Shown: positions 44,901-54,127, counted from the stretch's first letter. The stretch: DNA of 64,000 bases from Pseudomonas sp. R28(2017) (GCF_002112505.1 NZ_NEHW01000004.1:1-64000), one strand, 5' to 3'. A program made the numbers and translations. The notes: generated from the letters alone by a model not told the origin.

Positions 44901-44998
44901 CCGGCCTCTTCGCGGGCAAGCCCGCTCCCACAGGGATTGCACAGGTTTCGAGAGCTGCACCGTACCTGTGGGAGCGGGCTTGCCCGCGAAGAGGCCGG
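44901..44998. repeat. Inverted REP pair with long arms
   Basis: Left arm 44901-44934 (CCGGCCTCTTCGCGGGCAAG...) and right arm 44965-44998 are perfect reverse complements over about 34 bp, separated by a 30-bp centre. Located between the divergent promoter of the permease and the 3' end of the MFS gene. Confidence 0.88.
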
Positions 44999-45012
44999 CA
45001 CCGGTAAACGCA

Positions 45013-46233
45013 TCATTCGTTATGCAACCGGTCGCGCTTGGCCAGCGTGGGGAACAACTTTATCCACACCCCGGTCACCACCAGCGTGCCCACACCTCCC
45101 AGTACCACCGCCGGCACCGTGCCGAACCAGTGCGCCGTCACCCCGGACTCGAACTCACCCAGCTGGTTCGAAGCGCCGATGAACAACCCGTTCACCGCGC
45201 TCACCCGCCCGCGCATCTCGTCCGGCGTCTCCAGTTGCACGAAGGCGCCGCGGATGACCATGCTGATCATGTCCGCCGCGCCCAGCACCACCAGCACCGC
45301 CAGCGAGAACCAGAACGAGGTCGACAGGCCAAAGGCGATGGTCGCCACGCCGAACAGCCCGACGGCGGTGAACATGGTGCGGCCAACCTTGCGCTCGACC
45401 GGGAAGCGCGCCAGCCACAGCGACATCAGCAGTGCCCCCACCGCCGGTGCCGAGCGCAGCAGGCCCAGGCCCCATGGGCCGGTGAGCAGGATGTCCTTGG
45501 CGAATACCGGCAGCAGGGCGGTAGCGCCACCGAGCAGCACGGCGAACAAATCCAGCGAGATGGCCCCGAGGATGTCTGGGCGGCTGCGGATGAAGCGGAT
45601 CCCGGCCATCAGTGACTCGATACTGGCGCGGCCGCGCTGCGGCACCTGCTGGCGCGAGTCGAGGCTGAGCATCAACAGGCAGGCGATGGCGTACAGCGCT
45701 ACGGTCGGGCCATACACCCAGATGCTACCGAATGCGTACAGGAAGCCGCCCACGGCCGGGGCAACAATGGTCGCCGCCTGGGTCGCCGAGGCCGAAGCGG
45801 CGACCGCCCGCGGGAACAGCCCGGGAGGTACCACGTTGGGCAGCAGGGCCTGGGTCGCCGGCATCTCGAACGAGCGGGTGGCACCGAGCAGGAAGGCCAG
45901 GACGAAAATCAGTTCGCGGCTGACGTTGTCGGTGGCGCTGCCCACCGCCAGCGCCAGGGCGATCAGCCCTTGCAGGGTTTGGCACAGCGCCGCGACCTTG
46001 CGCCGGTCATAACGGTCGGCGACGTGCCCGGTGTGCAGCATGAACAGCACCCGCGGGGCGAATTCGACCAGGCCGACCAGGCCCAGGTCGAGCACGTTGC
46101 CGGTCAGCTGATAGAGGTGCCAGCCAATGGCCACGGTGAGCATCTGGAAGCCGCTGGCGGTGAACACCCGGGCCAGCCAGAAGGCGATGAAGGGGCGGTG
46201 ATGACGCAACAACTGCGGTGCGGAATCGGACAT
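45013..46233 (-). CDS. MFS transporter (EntS/MFS_3-like)
   Basis: A 406-aa major facilitator protein with 12 hydrophobic segments. HTGHVADRYDRRKVAAL is the loop 2-3 MFS signature. The N-terminus (HHRPFIAFWLARVFTASGFQMLTVAIGWHLYQLT) and LLGATRSFEMPATQALLPNVVP resemble exporters of the EntS group. The start at 46233 is preferred, with CAGG at proper distance; the longer frame to 46368 runs into the promoter region. Substrate unknown. Confidence 0.88.
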   Translation of the reverse strand: MSDSAPQLLRHHRPFIAFWLARVFTASGFQMLTVAIGWHLYQLTGNVLDLGLVGLVEFAPRVLFMLHTGHVADRYDRRKVAALCQTLQGLIALALAVGSATDNVSRELIFVLAFLLGATRSFEMPATQALLPNVVPPGLFPRAVAASASATQAATIVAPAVGGFLYAFGSIWVYGPTVALYAIACLLMLSLDSRQQVPQRGRASIESLMAGIRFIRSRPDILGAISLDLFAVLLGGATALLPVFAKDILLTGPWGLGLLRSAPAVGALLMSLWLARFPVERKVGRTMFTAVGLFGVATIAFGLSTSFWFSLAVLVVLGAADMISMVIRGAFVQLETPDEMRGRVSAVNGLFIGASNQLGEFESGVTAHWFGTVPAVVLGGVGTLVVTGVWIKLFPTLAKRDRLHNE

Positions 46234-46283
46234 CGGAAACCTGTTGGCCTCGGCGCAGTAGAGGGGCCAGCAGCGTATCATCT

Positions 46284-46296
46284 GTTTGTAACAAAC
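46284..46296. promoter_or_regulatory. Inverted repeat GTTTGTAACAAAC upstream of the MFS gene
   Basis: A perfect 13-bp palindrome with a central A, about 50 bp upstream of the MFS start. Palindromes of this type are common TetR-family operators, but no TetR gene is adjacent. Confidence 0.4.
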
Positions 46297-46418
46297 GGTT
46301 ACTGTTTGCCGTGATCGGCACTTTTTCACGCTTGGTGAAAGTGGGTGGGGCAACCGGTCACGCGGCAAACAACCACACCGCCCGGCGGGCCATTCGGGAC
46401 TATGCTTCCTAGCAATCG

Positions 46419-46432
46419 TTGACCTGGATCAA
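46419..46432. promoter_or_regulatory. ANR/FNR box upstream of cioA
   Basis: TTGACCTGGATCAA matches the consensus TTGAY-N4-RTCAA. It is 147 bp upstream of cioA, in a 345-bp region that is otherwise without genes. ANR is known to regulate cio genes in Pseudomonas, so oxygen control of the oxidase is likely. Confidence 0.75.
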
Positions 46433-46578
46433 TCGTTCCAGATTTAACGAATTGGCCTTTGGGCCGGAATCCCTGCGATCGAACAGAACAATTCCAACGT
46501 GCCGCACTCGACTACCGTGGGGGCAGTGGGCGACGGGGCCACAAGCCCGGACGCCGGATTATCTGAAGAGGAAGCACC

Positions 46579-48000
46579 ATGTTCGGAATAGAGGCCTTAG
46601 AGCTCGCCCGAATGCAGTTTGCCTTTACCGTGTCGTTCCACATCCTGTTCCCGGCCATCACCATCGGCCTGGCGAGCTACCTGGCAGTCCTCGAAGGCCT
46701 CTGGCTGCGGACCCACAACCAGGTCTACCGTGACCTCTACCACTTCTGGTCGAAGATCTTCGCCGTCAACTTCGGCATGGGCGTGGTTTCCGGCCTGGTC
46801 ATGGCCTATCAGTTCGGCACCAACTGGAGCCGATTCTCCGACTTCGCCGGTGCCATTACCGGCCCGTTGCTCACCTACGAGGTGCTGACAGCCTTCTTCC
46901 TCGAGGCGGGTTTCCTCGGTGTCATGCTGTTCGGCTGGAACCGTGTCGGCCGTGGCCTGCACTTCTTCTCCACGGTGATGGTGGCGCTTGGCACGCTGGT
47001 CTCGACCTTCTGGATCCTGGCCTCCAACAGCTGGATGCAGACCCCGCAGGGCCACGAGATCATCGATGGCCGGGTGGTGCCTGTGGACTGGCTGGCGGTG
47101 GTGTTCAACCCGTCGTTCCCCTATCGCCTGATGCACATGGCCACCGCCGCGTTCGTGGCCACGGCATTCTTCGTCGGCGCCTCGGCAGCCTGGCACCTGC
47201 TGCGCGGGCGTGACAACCCGGCGGTACGCAAGATGCTGTCGATGGCCATGTGGATGGCCCTGATCGTCGCCCCGATCCAGGCGGTGATCGGTGACTTCCA
47301 CGGCCTCAACACGCTCAAGCACCAGCCGGTGAAGATCGCCGCGATCGAAGGCCACTGGGAGAACGTGCCCGGCGAGCCGACCCCGCTGATCCTGTTCGGC
47401 ATCCCTGACATGAAGGCCGAAACCACCCGCTTCAAGGTCGAGATCCCGGCGCTCGGCAGCCTGATCCTGACCCACAGCCTGGACAAGCAGGTGCCGGCCA
47501 TGAAGGAGTTCCCGCCTGAGGACCGGCCCAACTCGACCATCGTGTTCTGGTCGTTCCGGGTCATGGTCGGGCTCGGCTTCCTGATGATCTTCGTCGGCCT
47601 GTGGAGCCTGTGGCTGCGCAAGCGCGGCACGCTCTACACCTCGCGGCCGTTCCTGCACCTGGCCCTGTGGATGGGCCCGTCCGGGCTGATCGCGCTGCTC
47701 GCCGGCTGGTTCACCACCGAGATCGGCCGCCAGCCGTGGGTGGTGTATGGCCTGATGCGCACTGCCGATGGCGTGTCCAACCACAGTTATGCACAGCTCG
47801 GCTTTACCCTGGTGGCGTTCGTGGTGGTGTATTTCGCCCTGTTCGGCACCGGCCTTGGCTACATGATGCGGCTGGTGCGCAAAGGTCCGCAGACCGGCGA
47901 AGGCGACGAGCACAACCCCGGTGGCCCTGGCACCACACGCACGCCGGCGCGGCCGCTGTCCGCCGCCGATGATTCCGCCAGCCTGAGCAAGGGGAACTGA
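46579..48000 (+). CDS. cioA: Cyanide-insensitive ubiquinol oxidase subunit I
   Basis: CioA is the haem-carrying subunit of the bd-type cyanide-insensitive terminal oxidase in the inner membrane. The 473-aa product starts MFGIEALELARMQFAFTVSFHILFPAITIGL (haem-ligand His in FHILFPA). It has the GLxG-type MGVVSGLVMAYQFGTNW and a short Q-loop, as in CIO rather than E. coli CydA. cioB follows after 3 bp. AAGAGGAAG precedes the ATG. Confidence 0.96.
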   Translation: MFGIEALELARMQFAFTVSFHILFPAITIGLASYLAVLEGLWLRTHNQVYRDLYHFWSKIFAVNFGMGVVSGLVMAYQFGTNWSRFSDFAGAITGPLLTYEVLTAFFLEAGFLGVMLFGWNRVGRGLHFFSTVMVALGTLVSTFWILASNSWMQTPQGHEIIDGRVVPVDWLAVVFNPSFPYRLMHMATAAFVATAFFVGASAAWHLLRGRDNPAVRKMLSMAMWMALIVAPIQAVIGDFHGLNTLKHQPVKIAAIEGHWENVPGEPTPLILFGIPDMKAETTRFKVEIPALGSLILTHSLDKQVPAMKEFPPEDRPNSTIVFWSFRVMVGLGFLMIFVGLWSLWLRKRGTLYTSRPFLHLALWMGPSGLIALLAGWFTTEIGRQPWVVYGLMRTADGVSNHSYAQLGFTLVAFVVVYFALFGTGLGYMMRLVRKGPQTGEGDEHNPGGPGTTRTPARPLSAADDSASLSKGN

Positions 48001-48003
48001 GCC

Positions 48004-49011
48004 ATGGGTATCGACCTTCCGCTGATCTGGGCCGTGATCATCATCTTCGGCGTCATGATGTATGTGGTGATGGATGGCTTCGACCTGGGCATCGGCATGC
48101 TCTTCCCCTTCGTCAAGGGCGAGCGTGACCGCGATGTGATGATGAACACCGTCGCCCCCGTGTGGGACGGCAACGAAACCTGGCTGGTGCTGGGCGGCGC
48201 CGGGCTGTTCGGGGCGTTTCCGATGGCCTACGCCGTGGTGCTCGAGGCGCTGTACCTGCCGCTGATCCTGATGCTGATCGGCCTGATCTTCCGTGGCGTG
48301 GCCTTCGAGTTCCGCTTCAAGGCCAAGGCCGACAAGCGTCATGTGTGGGACAAGGCGTTCATCGGCGGCTCGCTGGTCGCCACGTTCTTCCAGGGTGTGG
48401 CGTTGGGTGCCTTCCTCGAAGGCTTCAAGGTGGTCGACCGGCACTTCGCCGGTGGCACCCTCGACTGGCTGACACCGTTCAGCCTGTTCTGCGGCCTGGG
48501 CCTGATCGTCGCTTACACCCTGCTGGGCTGTACCTGGCTGATCATGAAGACCGAGGGCGACCTGCAAGTAAGGATGCACGACCTCGCCCGGCCACTGGCG
48601 CTGGTCCTGCTGGCCGTGATCGGCCTCGTCAGCCTGTGGACCCCGATCGCTTATCCACAGATTGCCGACCGCTGGTTCAGCATGCCCAACCTGTTCTGGT
48701 TCATGCCGGTGCCGCTGCTGGTGCTGGTGACCTTCTACGGCTTGCTCAAGGCGGTGGCGCGCAATGCGCACTACACGCCGTTCCTGCTCACCCTGGTGTT
48801 GATCTTCCTGGGTTACAGCGGGCTGGGCATCAGCCTGTGGCCGAACATCATCCCGCCGTCGATCTCGATCTGGGATGCCGCAGCGCCGCCGCAGAGCCAG
48901 GGCTTCATGCTGGTGGGCACGTTGTTCATCCTGCCGTTCATCCTCATGTACACCTTCTGGAGCTACTACGTGTTCCGCGGCAAGGTGACCCATGAAGACG
49001 GCTATCACTAG
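48004..49011 (+). CDS. cioB: Cyanide-insensitive ubiquinol oxidase subunit II
   Basis: CioB partners CioA in quinol oxidation. The 335-aa protein has the subunit II start LIWAVIIIFGVMMYVVMDGFDLGIGMLFPF and VAPVWDGNETWLVLGGAGLFGAFP. It lies 3 bp after cioA and 9 bp before a 51-codon micro-ORF. Confidence 0.96.
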   Translation: MGIDLPLIWAVIIIFGVMMYVVMDGFDLGIGMLFPFVKGERDRDVMMNTVAPVWDGNETWLVLGGAGLFGAFPMAYAVVLEALYLPLILMLIGLIFRGVAFEFRFKAKADKRHVWDKAFIGGSLVATFFQGVALGAFLEGFKVVDRHFAGGTLDWLTPFSLFCGLGLIVAYTLLGCTWLIMKTEGDLQVRMHDLARPLALVLLAVIGLVSLWTPIAYPQIADRWFSMPNLFWFMPVPLLVLVTFYGLLKAVARNAHYTPFLLTLVLIFLGYSGLGISLWPNIIPPSISIWDAAAPPQSQGFMLVGTLFILPFILMYTFWSYYVFRGKVTHEDGYH

Positions 49012-49020
49012 GAGGGCCAC

Positions 49021-49176
49021 ATGATGACCGGTAAACAGGGCATGGAAGACAAGAAACCGCTGTGGCAGCGATTGGGTTGGCTGGTGCTGATCTGGGCGAT
49101 GAGCGTGGCAGCCCTGGGCGTGGCGGCCTGGGTGATGCGCCTGTTCATGGGGGCCGCAGGCCTGACCACCCACTGA
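49021..49176 (+). CDS. DUF2474-type small membrane protein, probable CIO accessory subunit
   Basis: A 51-aa protein too short for most gene finders. It begins MMTGKQGMEDKKPLWQRLGW, has one TM helix (about 19-40, LVLIWAMSVAALGVAAWVMR) and ends GLTTH. The KPLWQRLGWLVLIWA pattern is that of DUF2474 proteins that follow cioB, functional analogues of CydX/CbdX in bd oxidases. GGAGGG lies 5 bp before the ATG and 9 bp after cioB. Confidence 0.85.
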   Translation: MMTGKQGMEDKKPLWQRLGWLVLIWAMSVAALGVAAWVMRLFMGAAGLTTH

Positions 49177-49181
49177 GTGAA

Positions 49182-49202
49182 AGGGGGCGCCTGGCGCCCC
49201 CT
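49182..49202. terminator. Terminator between cio operon and rlmG
   Basis: AGGGGGCG-CCTGG-CGCCCCCT, an 8-bp perfect stem, lies 5 bp after the micro-ORF stop and 4 bp from the rlmG stop, serving both convergent units. Confidence 0.75.
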
Positions 49203-49206
49203 GCCT

Positions 49207-50331
49207 TTACTTGCGGGCCTTGATGATCACGAACTTCGGCGTCGCGGCGACCTGCTCCACGCCGCGGAACAGCCGCGCCAGTTTGCTGTGATAGCCCAGG
49301 TGGCGGTTGCCGACGATATACAGGGCGCCGCCCACCACCAGCGCCTCGCGCGCCTGCTGGAACATGCGCCAGGCGAGGAAGTCGCCCACCACTTGCTGCT
49401 GGTGGAACGGCGGGTTGCACAGCACCACATCCAGCGACTGTTTCTCCACCCCGGCCAGGCCATCGCCCGGCATGACCGTTACCGGGCGCTCACCCAGGGC
49501 AGCCTGCCAGTTCTCCTGCGCCGACTGCACTGCCATGTACGATTCATCCACCAGGGTGAAGTACGCGTCCGGGTTGGCCAGCGCGCTGGCAATGGCCAGC
49601 ACGCCGTTGCCGCAACCCAGGTCGGCGACGCGGGCGTTGCCCAGGTTGTGCGGCAAGTGGGGCAGGAACGCACGGGTGCCGATATCCAGCCCCTCGCGGC
49701 AGAACACATTGGCATGGTTTAGCAGTTCCAGCGCCGGCGTGTCGAGCAGGTAGCGGGTCGGGTAGGGCGACGTTGCGGCCGGGCGTTCGGCCACCGTGGC
49801 GGTCAGCAGGCGCGCCTTTTTCTGCGCCAGCGAGGCGTGTACCGGGCCGATGTACTTCTCCATCAGGTCGCCTGCCGCGCGTGGCAGGTGCTTGATCATG
49901 GCAGCTGCAATCACCTGGGCGCCGGGTGCCAGGTGGCCTTGCAGGCGGATCAGTTGTTCTTCGAGCAGTGCCAGGGTCTTGGGTACGCGCACCAGCACGC
50001 GGTCGAACGGGCCCTGCCAGTGTTCGCTGGCCGGTACGAAAGGCACACTGTCGAAAGCCTTGCCGTTGCGTGCAAGGTTCTTCTCCAGGGCCATGCGCGC
50101 CAGGTGCGAGTCGCCGCTGCTGACCACCTGCGCATGCCCGGCCAGGCTGGAGGCCAGGGCGCCGAAGCTGTCGTTGAGCACCAGCACGCGGCTGCCAGCT
50201 TCCAGGCCTTGCGCGTGCAACTGCTCTAGCAGGTATTCATCGGCGGCATCGAAGGCCTGCAGCGGGTCGTTGGCCTGGTCCGGCTGGCGGATCAGGTCGA
50301 GTTCGGCGTAGGGGGTGGTCAACAGGGGCAT
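49207..50331 (-). CDS. rlmG: 23S rRNA (guanine(1835)-N(2))-methyltransferase
   Basis: RlmG methylates G1835 of 23S rRNA. The 374-aa protein has a duplicated MT fold: an N-terminal degenerate half and a C-terminal active half with SAM motif VADLGCGNGVLAIASALANP and catalytic NPPFHQQQVV. MPLLTTPYAELDLIRQPDQANDPLQAFDAADEYLL is the family N-terminus. Confidence 0.95.
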   Translation of the reverse strand: MPLLTTPYAELDLIRQPDQANDPLQAFDAADEYLLEQLHAQGLEAGSRVLVLNDSFGALASSLAGHAQVVSSGDSHLARMALEKNLARNGKAFDSVPFVPASEHWQGPFDRVLVRVPKTLALLEEQLIRLQGHLAPGAQVIAAAMIKHLPRAAGDLMEKYIGPVHASLAQKKARLLTATVAERPAATSPYPTRYLLDTPALELLNHANVFCREGLDIGTRAFLPHLPHNLGNARVADLGCGNGVLAIASALANPDAYFTLVDESYMAVQSAQENWQAALGERPVTVMPGDGLAGVEKQSLDVVLCNPPFHQQQVVGDFLAWRMFQQAREALVVGGALYIVGNRHLGYHSKLARLFRGVEQVAATPKFVIIKARK

Positions 50332-50424
50332 GGCGTCTGGCTCGGGTACGGATCTGCCCCTGGCGGTTCGCCACGAGCTTCGGTACGCGATTCTACAGGG
50401 CTTTGCCCGAGGCCGCAGGCCTGG

Positions 50425-51135
50425 CTACTGTTCGATCAGGCCGCGCATCATGGCGATGGCGATGGCACCGGCCTTGTTGGCGGCATTGGTCTTGGTGATC
50501 ACGCTGCGAATATGGAAGTTCACCGTGCTCTGCGACAGCGACAGGATGCAGGCCACATCGGCTGCGGTCTTGCCGGCTGCCGACCACTTGAGCACTTCGA
50601 TTTCGCGGTCGCTCATCTTCAGCGGCACGCTGAGCTTGGCCAGGTGATATTCACTGATGATCGCGTGCAGGGTGTGGCACAACCACTGCACCTTGCCAGC
50701 CTTGTCATACAACTCGGCGATGTTCACTTCACCCAGTGGCCGGCACACGCTGACCTGGCTTTCGTTGTGCTGAAGGTCATGCAGGGATTGCGTCCAGCCA
50801 TGGCGCAGGCCATGTGCGCAGGCTTGTTCGCGGTAGTGGGGCACCTCGCGGTACAGGTCGTCGGTCCATAGCACCGGCATGGTCGAGGTATGGCTGCGGG
50901 TCGCAGCGGCGTCCTGTTTGTAGAAATCGTCGCGCTGGTAGCGCTCGATCCATTCAACCGGGTAATTGCTGTAGAGGTACAGCCGGGGAGACTGGGCAGC
51001 GAGTTGAATGCGCACCTTCAGCCCGAGGAATGCCATGTCCATGTCCTGGACAAGGTGCACCGCAAGGTCGAACACCTTTTGCGGCGTACTTTCGCTGACC
51101 AGCTTGTGAAGATGCTCATGGTTCCACTGAAGCAT
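50425..51135 (-). CDS. ppoR: LuxR-type solo regulator, PpoR-like
   Basis: A 236-aa LuxR protein with an N-terminal autoinducer-binding domain: YSNYPVEWIERYQRDDFYKQDAAATRS...PVLWTDDL keeps the W...Y...D...W positions of AHL binders. The C-terminal GerE HTH is LSDREIEVLKWSAAGKTAADVACILSLSQSTVNFHIRSVITKTNA. No luxI is in the window, so it is a solo. Position next to rlmG and fpr matches PpoR of P. putida. The ATG at 51135 is used; the frame extends 40 codons upstream without family sequence. Confidence 0.87.
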   Translation of the reverse strand: MLQWNHEHLHKLVSESTPQKVFDLAVHLVQDMDMAFLGLKVRIQLAAQSPRLYLYSNYPVEWIERYQRDDFYKQDAAATRSHTSTMPVLWTDDLYREVPHYREQACAHGLRHGWTQSLHDLQHNESQVSVCRPLGEVNIAELYDKAGKVQWLCHTLHAIISEYHLAKLSVPLKMSDREIEVLKWSAAGKTAADVACILSLSQSTVNFHIRSVITKTNAANKAGAIAIAMMRGLIEQ

Positions 51136-51346
51136 CTGTGCTTCTCCCTCGGAATGCCCGTTCAATCCGTTTGCATACGGACATGATTGTAGGAAATGTC
51201 CGAGCTCTATGTTGGGATTTTTTGTTATAGCGGCCCTGGTTTGATGAAGCAACAATGAGCGCCGTTTGCTGTGTCCTTACACTCCAACGGTTTTTATCCC
51301 GTGCGCTTTGCGCGACACTGGGCGCACGCTATCGATGGAGCCCGTC

Positions 51347-52123
51347 ATGACCGCCAGTGCCGACAAGTTTACCCGCCAGACCCTGCTCGACGTCCAGCCG
51401 CTGACACCGAACCTGTTCAGCCTGCGGGTCACGCGCGATCCAGGGTTTCGCTTCCGGGCCGGCCAGTTTGCCCGGCTGGGCGTGACCAAGGCCGATGGCA
51501 GTGTGGTCTGGCGTGCCTATTCGATGGTCAGTGCCCCCCATGACGAATACCTCGACTTCTTTTCAATCGTGGTACCGGGGGGGGAGTTCACCAGTGAGCT
51601 GAGCCGCCTGGGCGAGGGCGATACCCTGTTGATCGACCGTCAGGCGTTCGGCTACCTGACCCTCGACCGCTTTGTCGGCGGCCGCGACCTGTGGCTGCTG
51701 GCGACCGGTACCGGCATTGCGCCCTTCATGTCGATCCTGCAGGACTTCGAAGCCTGGGAACGCTTCGACAACATCAAGCTGGTGTATTCGGTCCGTGAGG
51801 CGAAAGAACTGGCGTATGTAGACGACATCGCCGGCCTGGAACAGCGTGACTATCTGGCCGAATTCGCCGGCAAGCTGCAGTTCATTCCGGTGGTGACCCG
51901 TGAGCAGCACCCTGGGGCATTGAATGCGCGCATCACCACGCTGATCGAGAATGGCGAACTGGAAAAGGCGGCAGGGCTGGAGCTGTCGCCCGAGCATTCG
52001 CGAATCATGCTCTGTGGCAACCCCGAGATGATCGACGAGACGCGCAAGGTCCTCAAGGCGCGCGACCTGCAGCTGAGCCTGAGCAAGCGGCCGGGGCAGG
52101 TGGCGGTGGAAAACTACTGGTGA
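51347..52123 (+). CDS. fpr: Ferredoxin-NADP+ reductase
   Basis: Fpr moves electrons between NADPH and ferredoxin/flavodoxin and supports oxidative-stress and iron-sulfur metabolism. The 258-aa protein has the FAD motif RAYSMVSAPHD, the NADP-binding TGTGIAPFMSILQDF and ends EN-YW, as expected. Start ATG 51347 with GGAG upstream; the frame extends 27 codons further but without homology. Divergent from ppoR. Confidence 0.95.
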   Translation: MTASADKFTRQTLLDVQPLTPNLFSLRVTRDPGFRFRAGQFARLGVTKADGSVVWRAYSMVSAPHDEYLDFFSIVVPGGEFTSELSRLGEGDTLLIDRQAFGYLTLDRFVGGRDLWLLATGTGIAPFMSILQDFEAWERFDNIKLVYSVREAKELAYVDDIAGLEQRDYLAEFAGKLQFIPVVTREQHPGALNARITTLIENGELEKAAGLELSPEHSRIMLCGNPEMIDETRKVLKARDLQLSLSKRPGQVAVENYW

Positions 52124-52127
52124 TGCA

Positions 52128-52150
52128 CAGGGGCCGCGATGCGGCCCCTG
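52128..52150. terminator. Terminator between fpr and mscL
   Basis: CAGGGGCCGC-GAT-GCGGCCCCTG, a perfect 10-bp stem between convergent genes, 4 bp after the fpr stop, followed by CTGTTT. Confidence 0.8.
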
Positions 52151-52155
52151 CTGTT

Positions 52156-52575
52156 TCAGGGCAGGCGGTTCTGGTTTTGCGCCTTGAGCAGGTCGCGGAT
52201 CTCGGTCAGCAGAGTTTCCTGCGGTGTCGGTACGGGTGGTGTGGTCGGCGCCACGGCTTCTTCGCGCTTGAGCTTGTTGATCGCCTTCACGCCCATGAAG
52301 ATGGCGAAGGCGACGATGATGAAGTCGATCACGGTCTGGATGAACTTGCCGTAGGCCAGCACCACGGCCGGTACATCCCCTTCGGCGGCCTTCAGGGTAA
52401 TGGCCAGGTCGCTGAAGTCGACGCCGCCGATCAGCAGCCCCAGTGGTGGCATGATCACGTCCCCGACGAACGAGGAGACGATCTTGCCGAAGGCCGCGCC
52501 GATGATGATACCGACCGCCATGTCGACGACATTACCTTTGACCGCGAAGGCCTTGAACTCACTGAGCATGCCCAT
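52156..52575 (-). CDS. mscL: Large-conductance mechanosensitive channel MscL
   Basis: MscL forms a pentameric emergency-release channel that opens on hypo-osmotic shock. The 139-aa protein begins [46 protein letters not shown], the MscL N-terminus with TM1, and has TM2 ([21 protein letters not shown]). The start is at 52575; a 20-codon upstream frame is not family-like. Confidence 0.97.
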   Translation of the reverse strand: MGMLSEFKAFAVKGNVVDMAVGIIIGAAFGKIVSSFVGDVIMPPLGLLIGGVDFSDLAITLKAAEGDVPAVVLAYGKFIQTVIDFIIVAFAIFMGVKAINKLKREEAVAPTTPPVPTPQETLLTEIRDLLKAQNQNRLP

Positions 52576-52751
52576 GTTTGATTCCTTGTAACAAATGGTG
52601 AGGTAAACGCAGTGTAAGCCACTTGCACGCTTCATGCGTTGGCTTCAGGGGTAGTGACTGCGGTTAGAACGAATAGTTTTGTCGCATCTCGACGCGTTCG
52701 AGACACGTCGGCCTCGGCTATCATGGCGGTTTTTTCCAGGAGACCCCGCCC

Positions 52752-54119
52752 ATGGCCAAGGCCAAGCGTTTGTATGGCTGCACCGAGTGCGGCGCGACCT
52801 TCCCCAAATGGGCCGGCCAGTGCGCCGACTGCGGGGCCTGGAACACCCTGGTCGAAACCATGATCGAGAGCGGTGGTGCGGCGGCGCCCAGCGGCCGTGC
52901 CGGCTGGACCGGGCAACAGGCGCAGATCAAGACCCTGGCCGAAGTCAGCGTCGAAGAAATCCCGCGCTTCACCACCAGCAGCACCGAACTCGATCGCGTG
53001 CTCGGCGGTGGCCTGGTCGATGGTTCGGTGGTGCTGATCGGCGGTGACCCGGGGATCGGCAAATCGACCATCCTGCTGCAGACGTTGTGCAACATCGCCG
53101 TGGGCTTGCCGGCGTTGTACGTCACCGGTGAAGAGTCGCAGCAACAGGTGGCCATGCGCTCGCGGCGCCTGGGCCTGCCCCAGGACCAGCTCAAGGTGAT
53201 GACCGAGACCTGCATCGAAACCATCATCGCCACCGCACGGGCGGAAAAGCCCCGGGTCATGGTGATCGACTCGATCCAGACCATCTTTACCGAGCAGCTG
53301 CAGTCGGCCCCTGGCGGTGTGGCCCAGGTACGCGAGAGCACGGCCCTGCTGGTGCGTTATGCCAAGCAGAGCGGCACGGCGATCTTCCTGGTCGGCCACG
53401 TTACCAAGGAAGGCTCGCTGGCCGGGCCGCGGGTGCTGGAGCACATGGTCGATACCGTGCTGTATTTCGAGGGCGAGTCCGACGGCCGCCTGCGGCTGTT
53501 GCGGGCGGTGAAGAACCGCTTCGGTGCGGTCAACGAACTGGGCGTGTTCGGCATGACCGACCGTGGCCTGAAAGAGGTGTCCAACCCGTCGGCGATCTTC
53601 CTCAACCGCACCCAGGAAGAAGTGCCGGGCAGTGTGGTCATGGCCACCTGGGAAGGCACCCGGCCGATGCTGGTCGAGGTGCAGGCGCTGGTCGACGACA
53701 GCCACCTGGCCAACCCTCGGCGGGTCACCCTGGGCCTGGACCAGAATCGCCTGGCCATGTTGCTGGCGGTGTTGCACCGGCATGGTGGCATTCCCACCCA
53801 TGACCAGGATGTGTTCCTCAACGTGGTCGGTGGGGTGAAGGTGCTGGAAACGGCCTCGGACCTGGCGTTGCTGGCAGCGGTGATGTCCAGCCTGCGCAAC
53901 CGGCCGTTGGCCCATGGGCTGCTGGTGTTCGGTGAGATTGGCTTGTCGGGCGAGGTGCGGCCGGTGCCCAGTGGCCAGGAGCGCCTGAAAGAGGCGGCCA
54001 AGCACGGCTTCAAGCGCGCCATCGTGCCCAAGGGCAATGCGCCGAAGGAGCCGCCAGCGGGGTTGCAGGTGATTGCCGTGACCCGCCTGGAGCAGGCGCT
54101 GGATGCCTTGTTCGAATAA
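52752..54119 (+). CDS. radA: DNA repair protein RadA
   Basis: RadA is a RecA-like branch-migration helicase. The 455-aa protein starts with the zinc finger CTECGATFPKWAGQCADCGAW (4 Cys). It has Walker A GGDPGIGKST, the RadA-specific KNRFG motif (AVKNRFGAVNELGVF) and a Lon-like C-terminal domain (FGEIGLSGEVRPVP). CAGGAGA precedes the ATG. Confidence 0.97.
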   Translation: MAKAKRLYGCTECGATFPKWAGQCADCGAWNTLVETMIESGGAAAPSGRAGWTGQQAQIKTLAEVSVEEIPRFTTSSTELDRVLGGGLVDGSVVLIGGDPGIGKSTILLQTLCNIAVGLPALYVTGEESQQQVAMRSRRLGLPQDQLKVMTETCIETIIATARAEKPRVMVIDSIQTIFTEQLQSAPGGVAQVRESTALLVRYAKQSGTAIFLVGHVTKEGSLAGPRVLEHMVDTVLYFEGESDGRLRLLRAVKNRFGAVNELGVFGMTDRGLKEVSNPSAIFLNRTQEEVPGSVVMATWEGTRPMLVEVQALVDDSHLANPRRVTLGLDQNRLAMLLAVLHRHGGIPTHDQDVFLNVVGGVKVLETASDLALLAAVMSSLRNRPLAHGLLVFGEIGLSGEVRPVPSGQERLKEAAKHGFKRAIVPKGNAPKEPPAGLQVIAVTRLEQALDALFE

Positions 54120-54127
54120 ATGAAAAA

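Noticed and set aside
42251..44998. Possible CRISPR-like repeats because of recurring GCGGGCTTGCCCGC words
   Set aside because: These are Pseudomonas REP elements in facing pairs, without regular spacers or cas genes.
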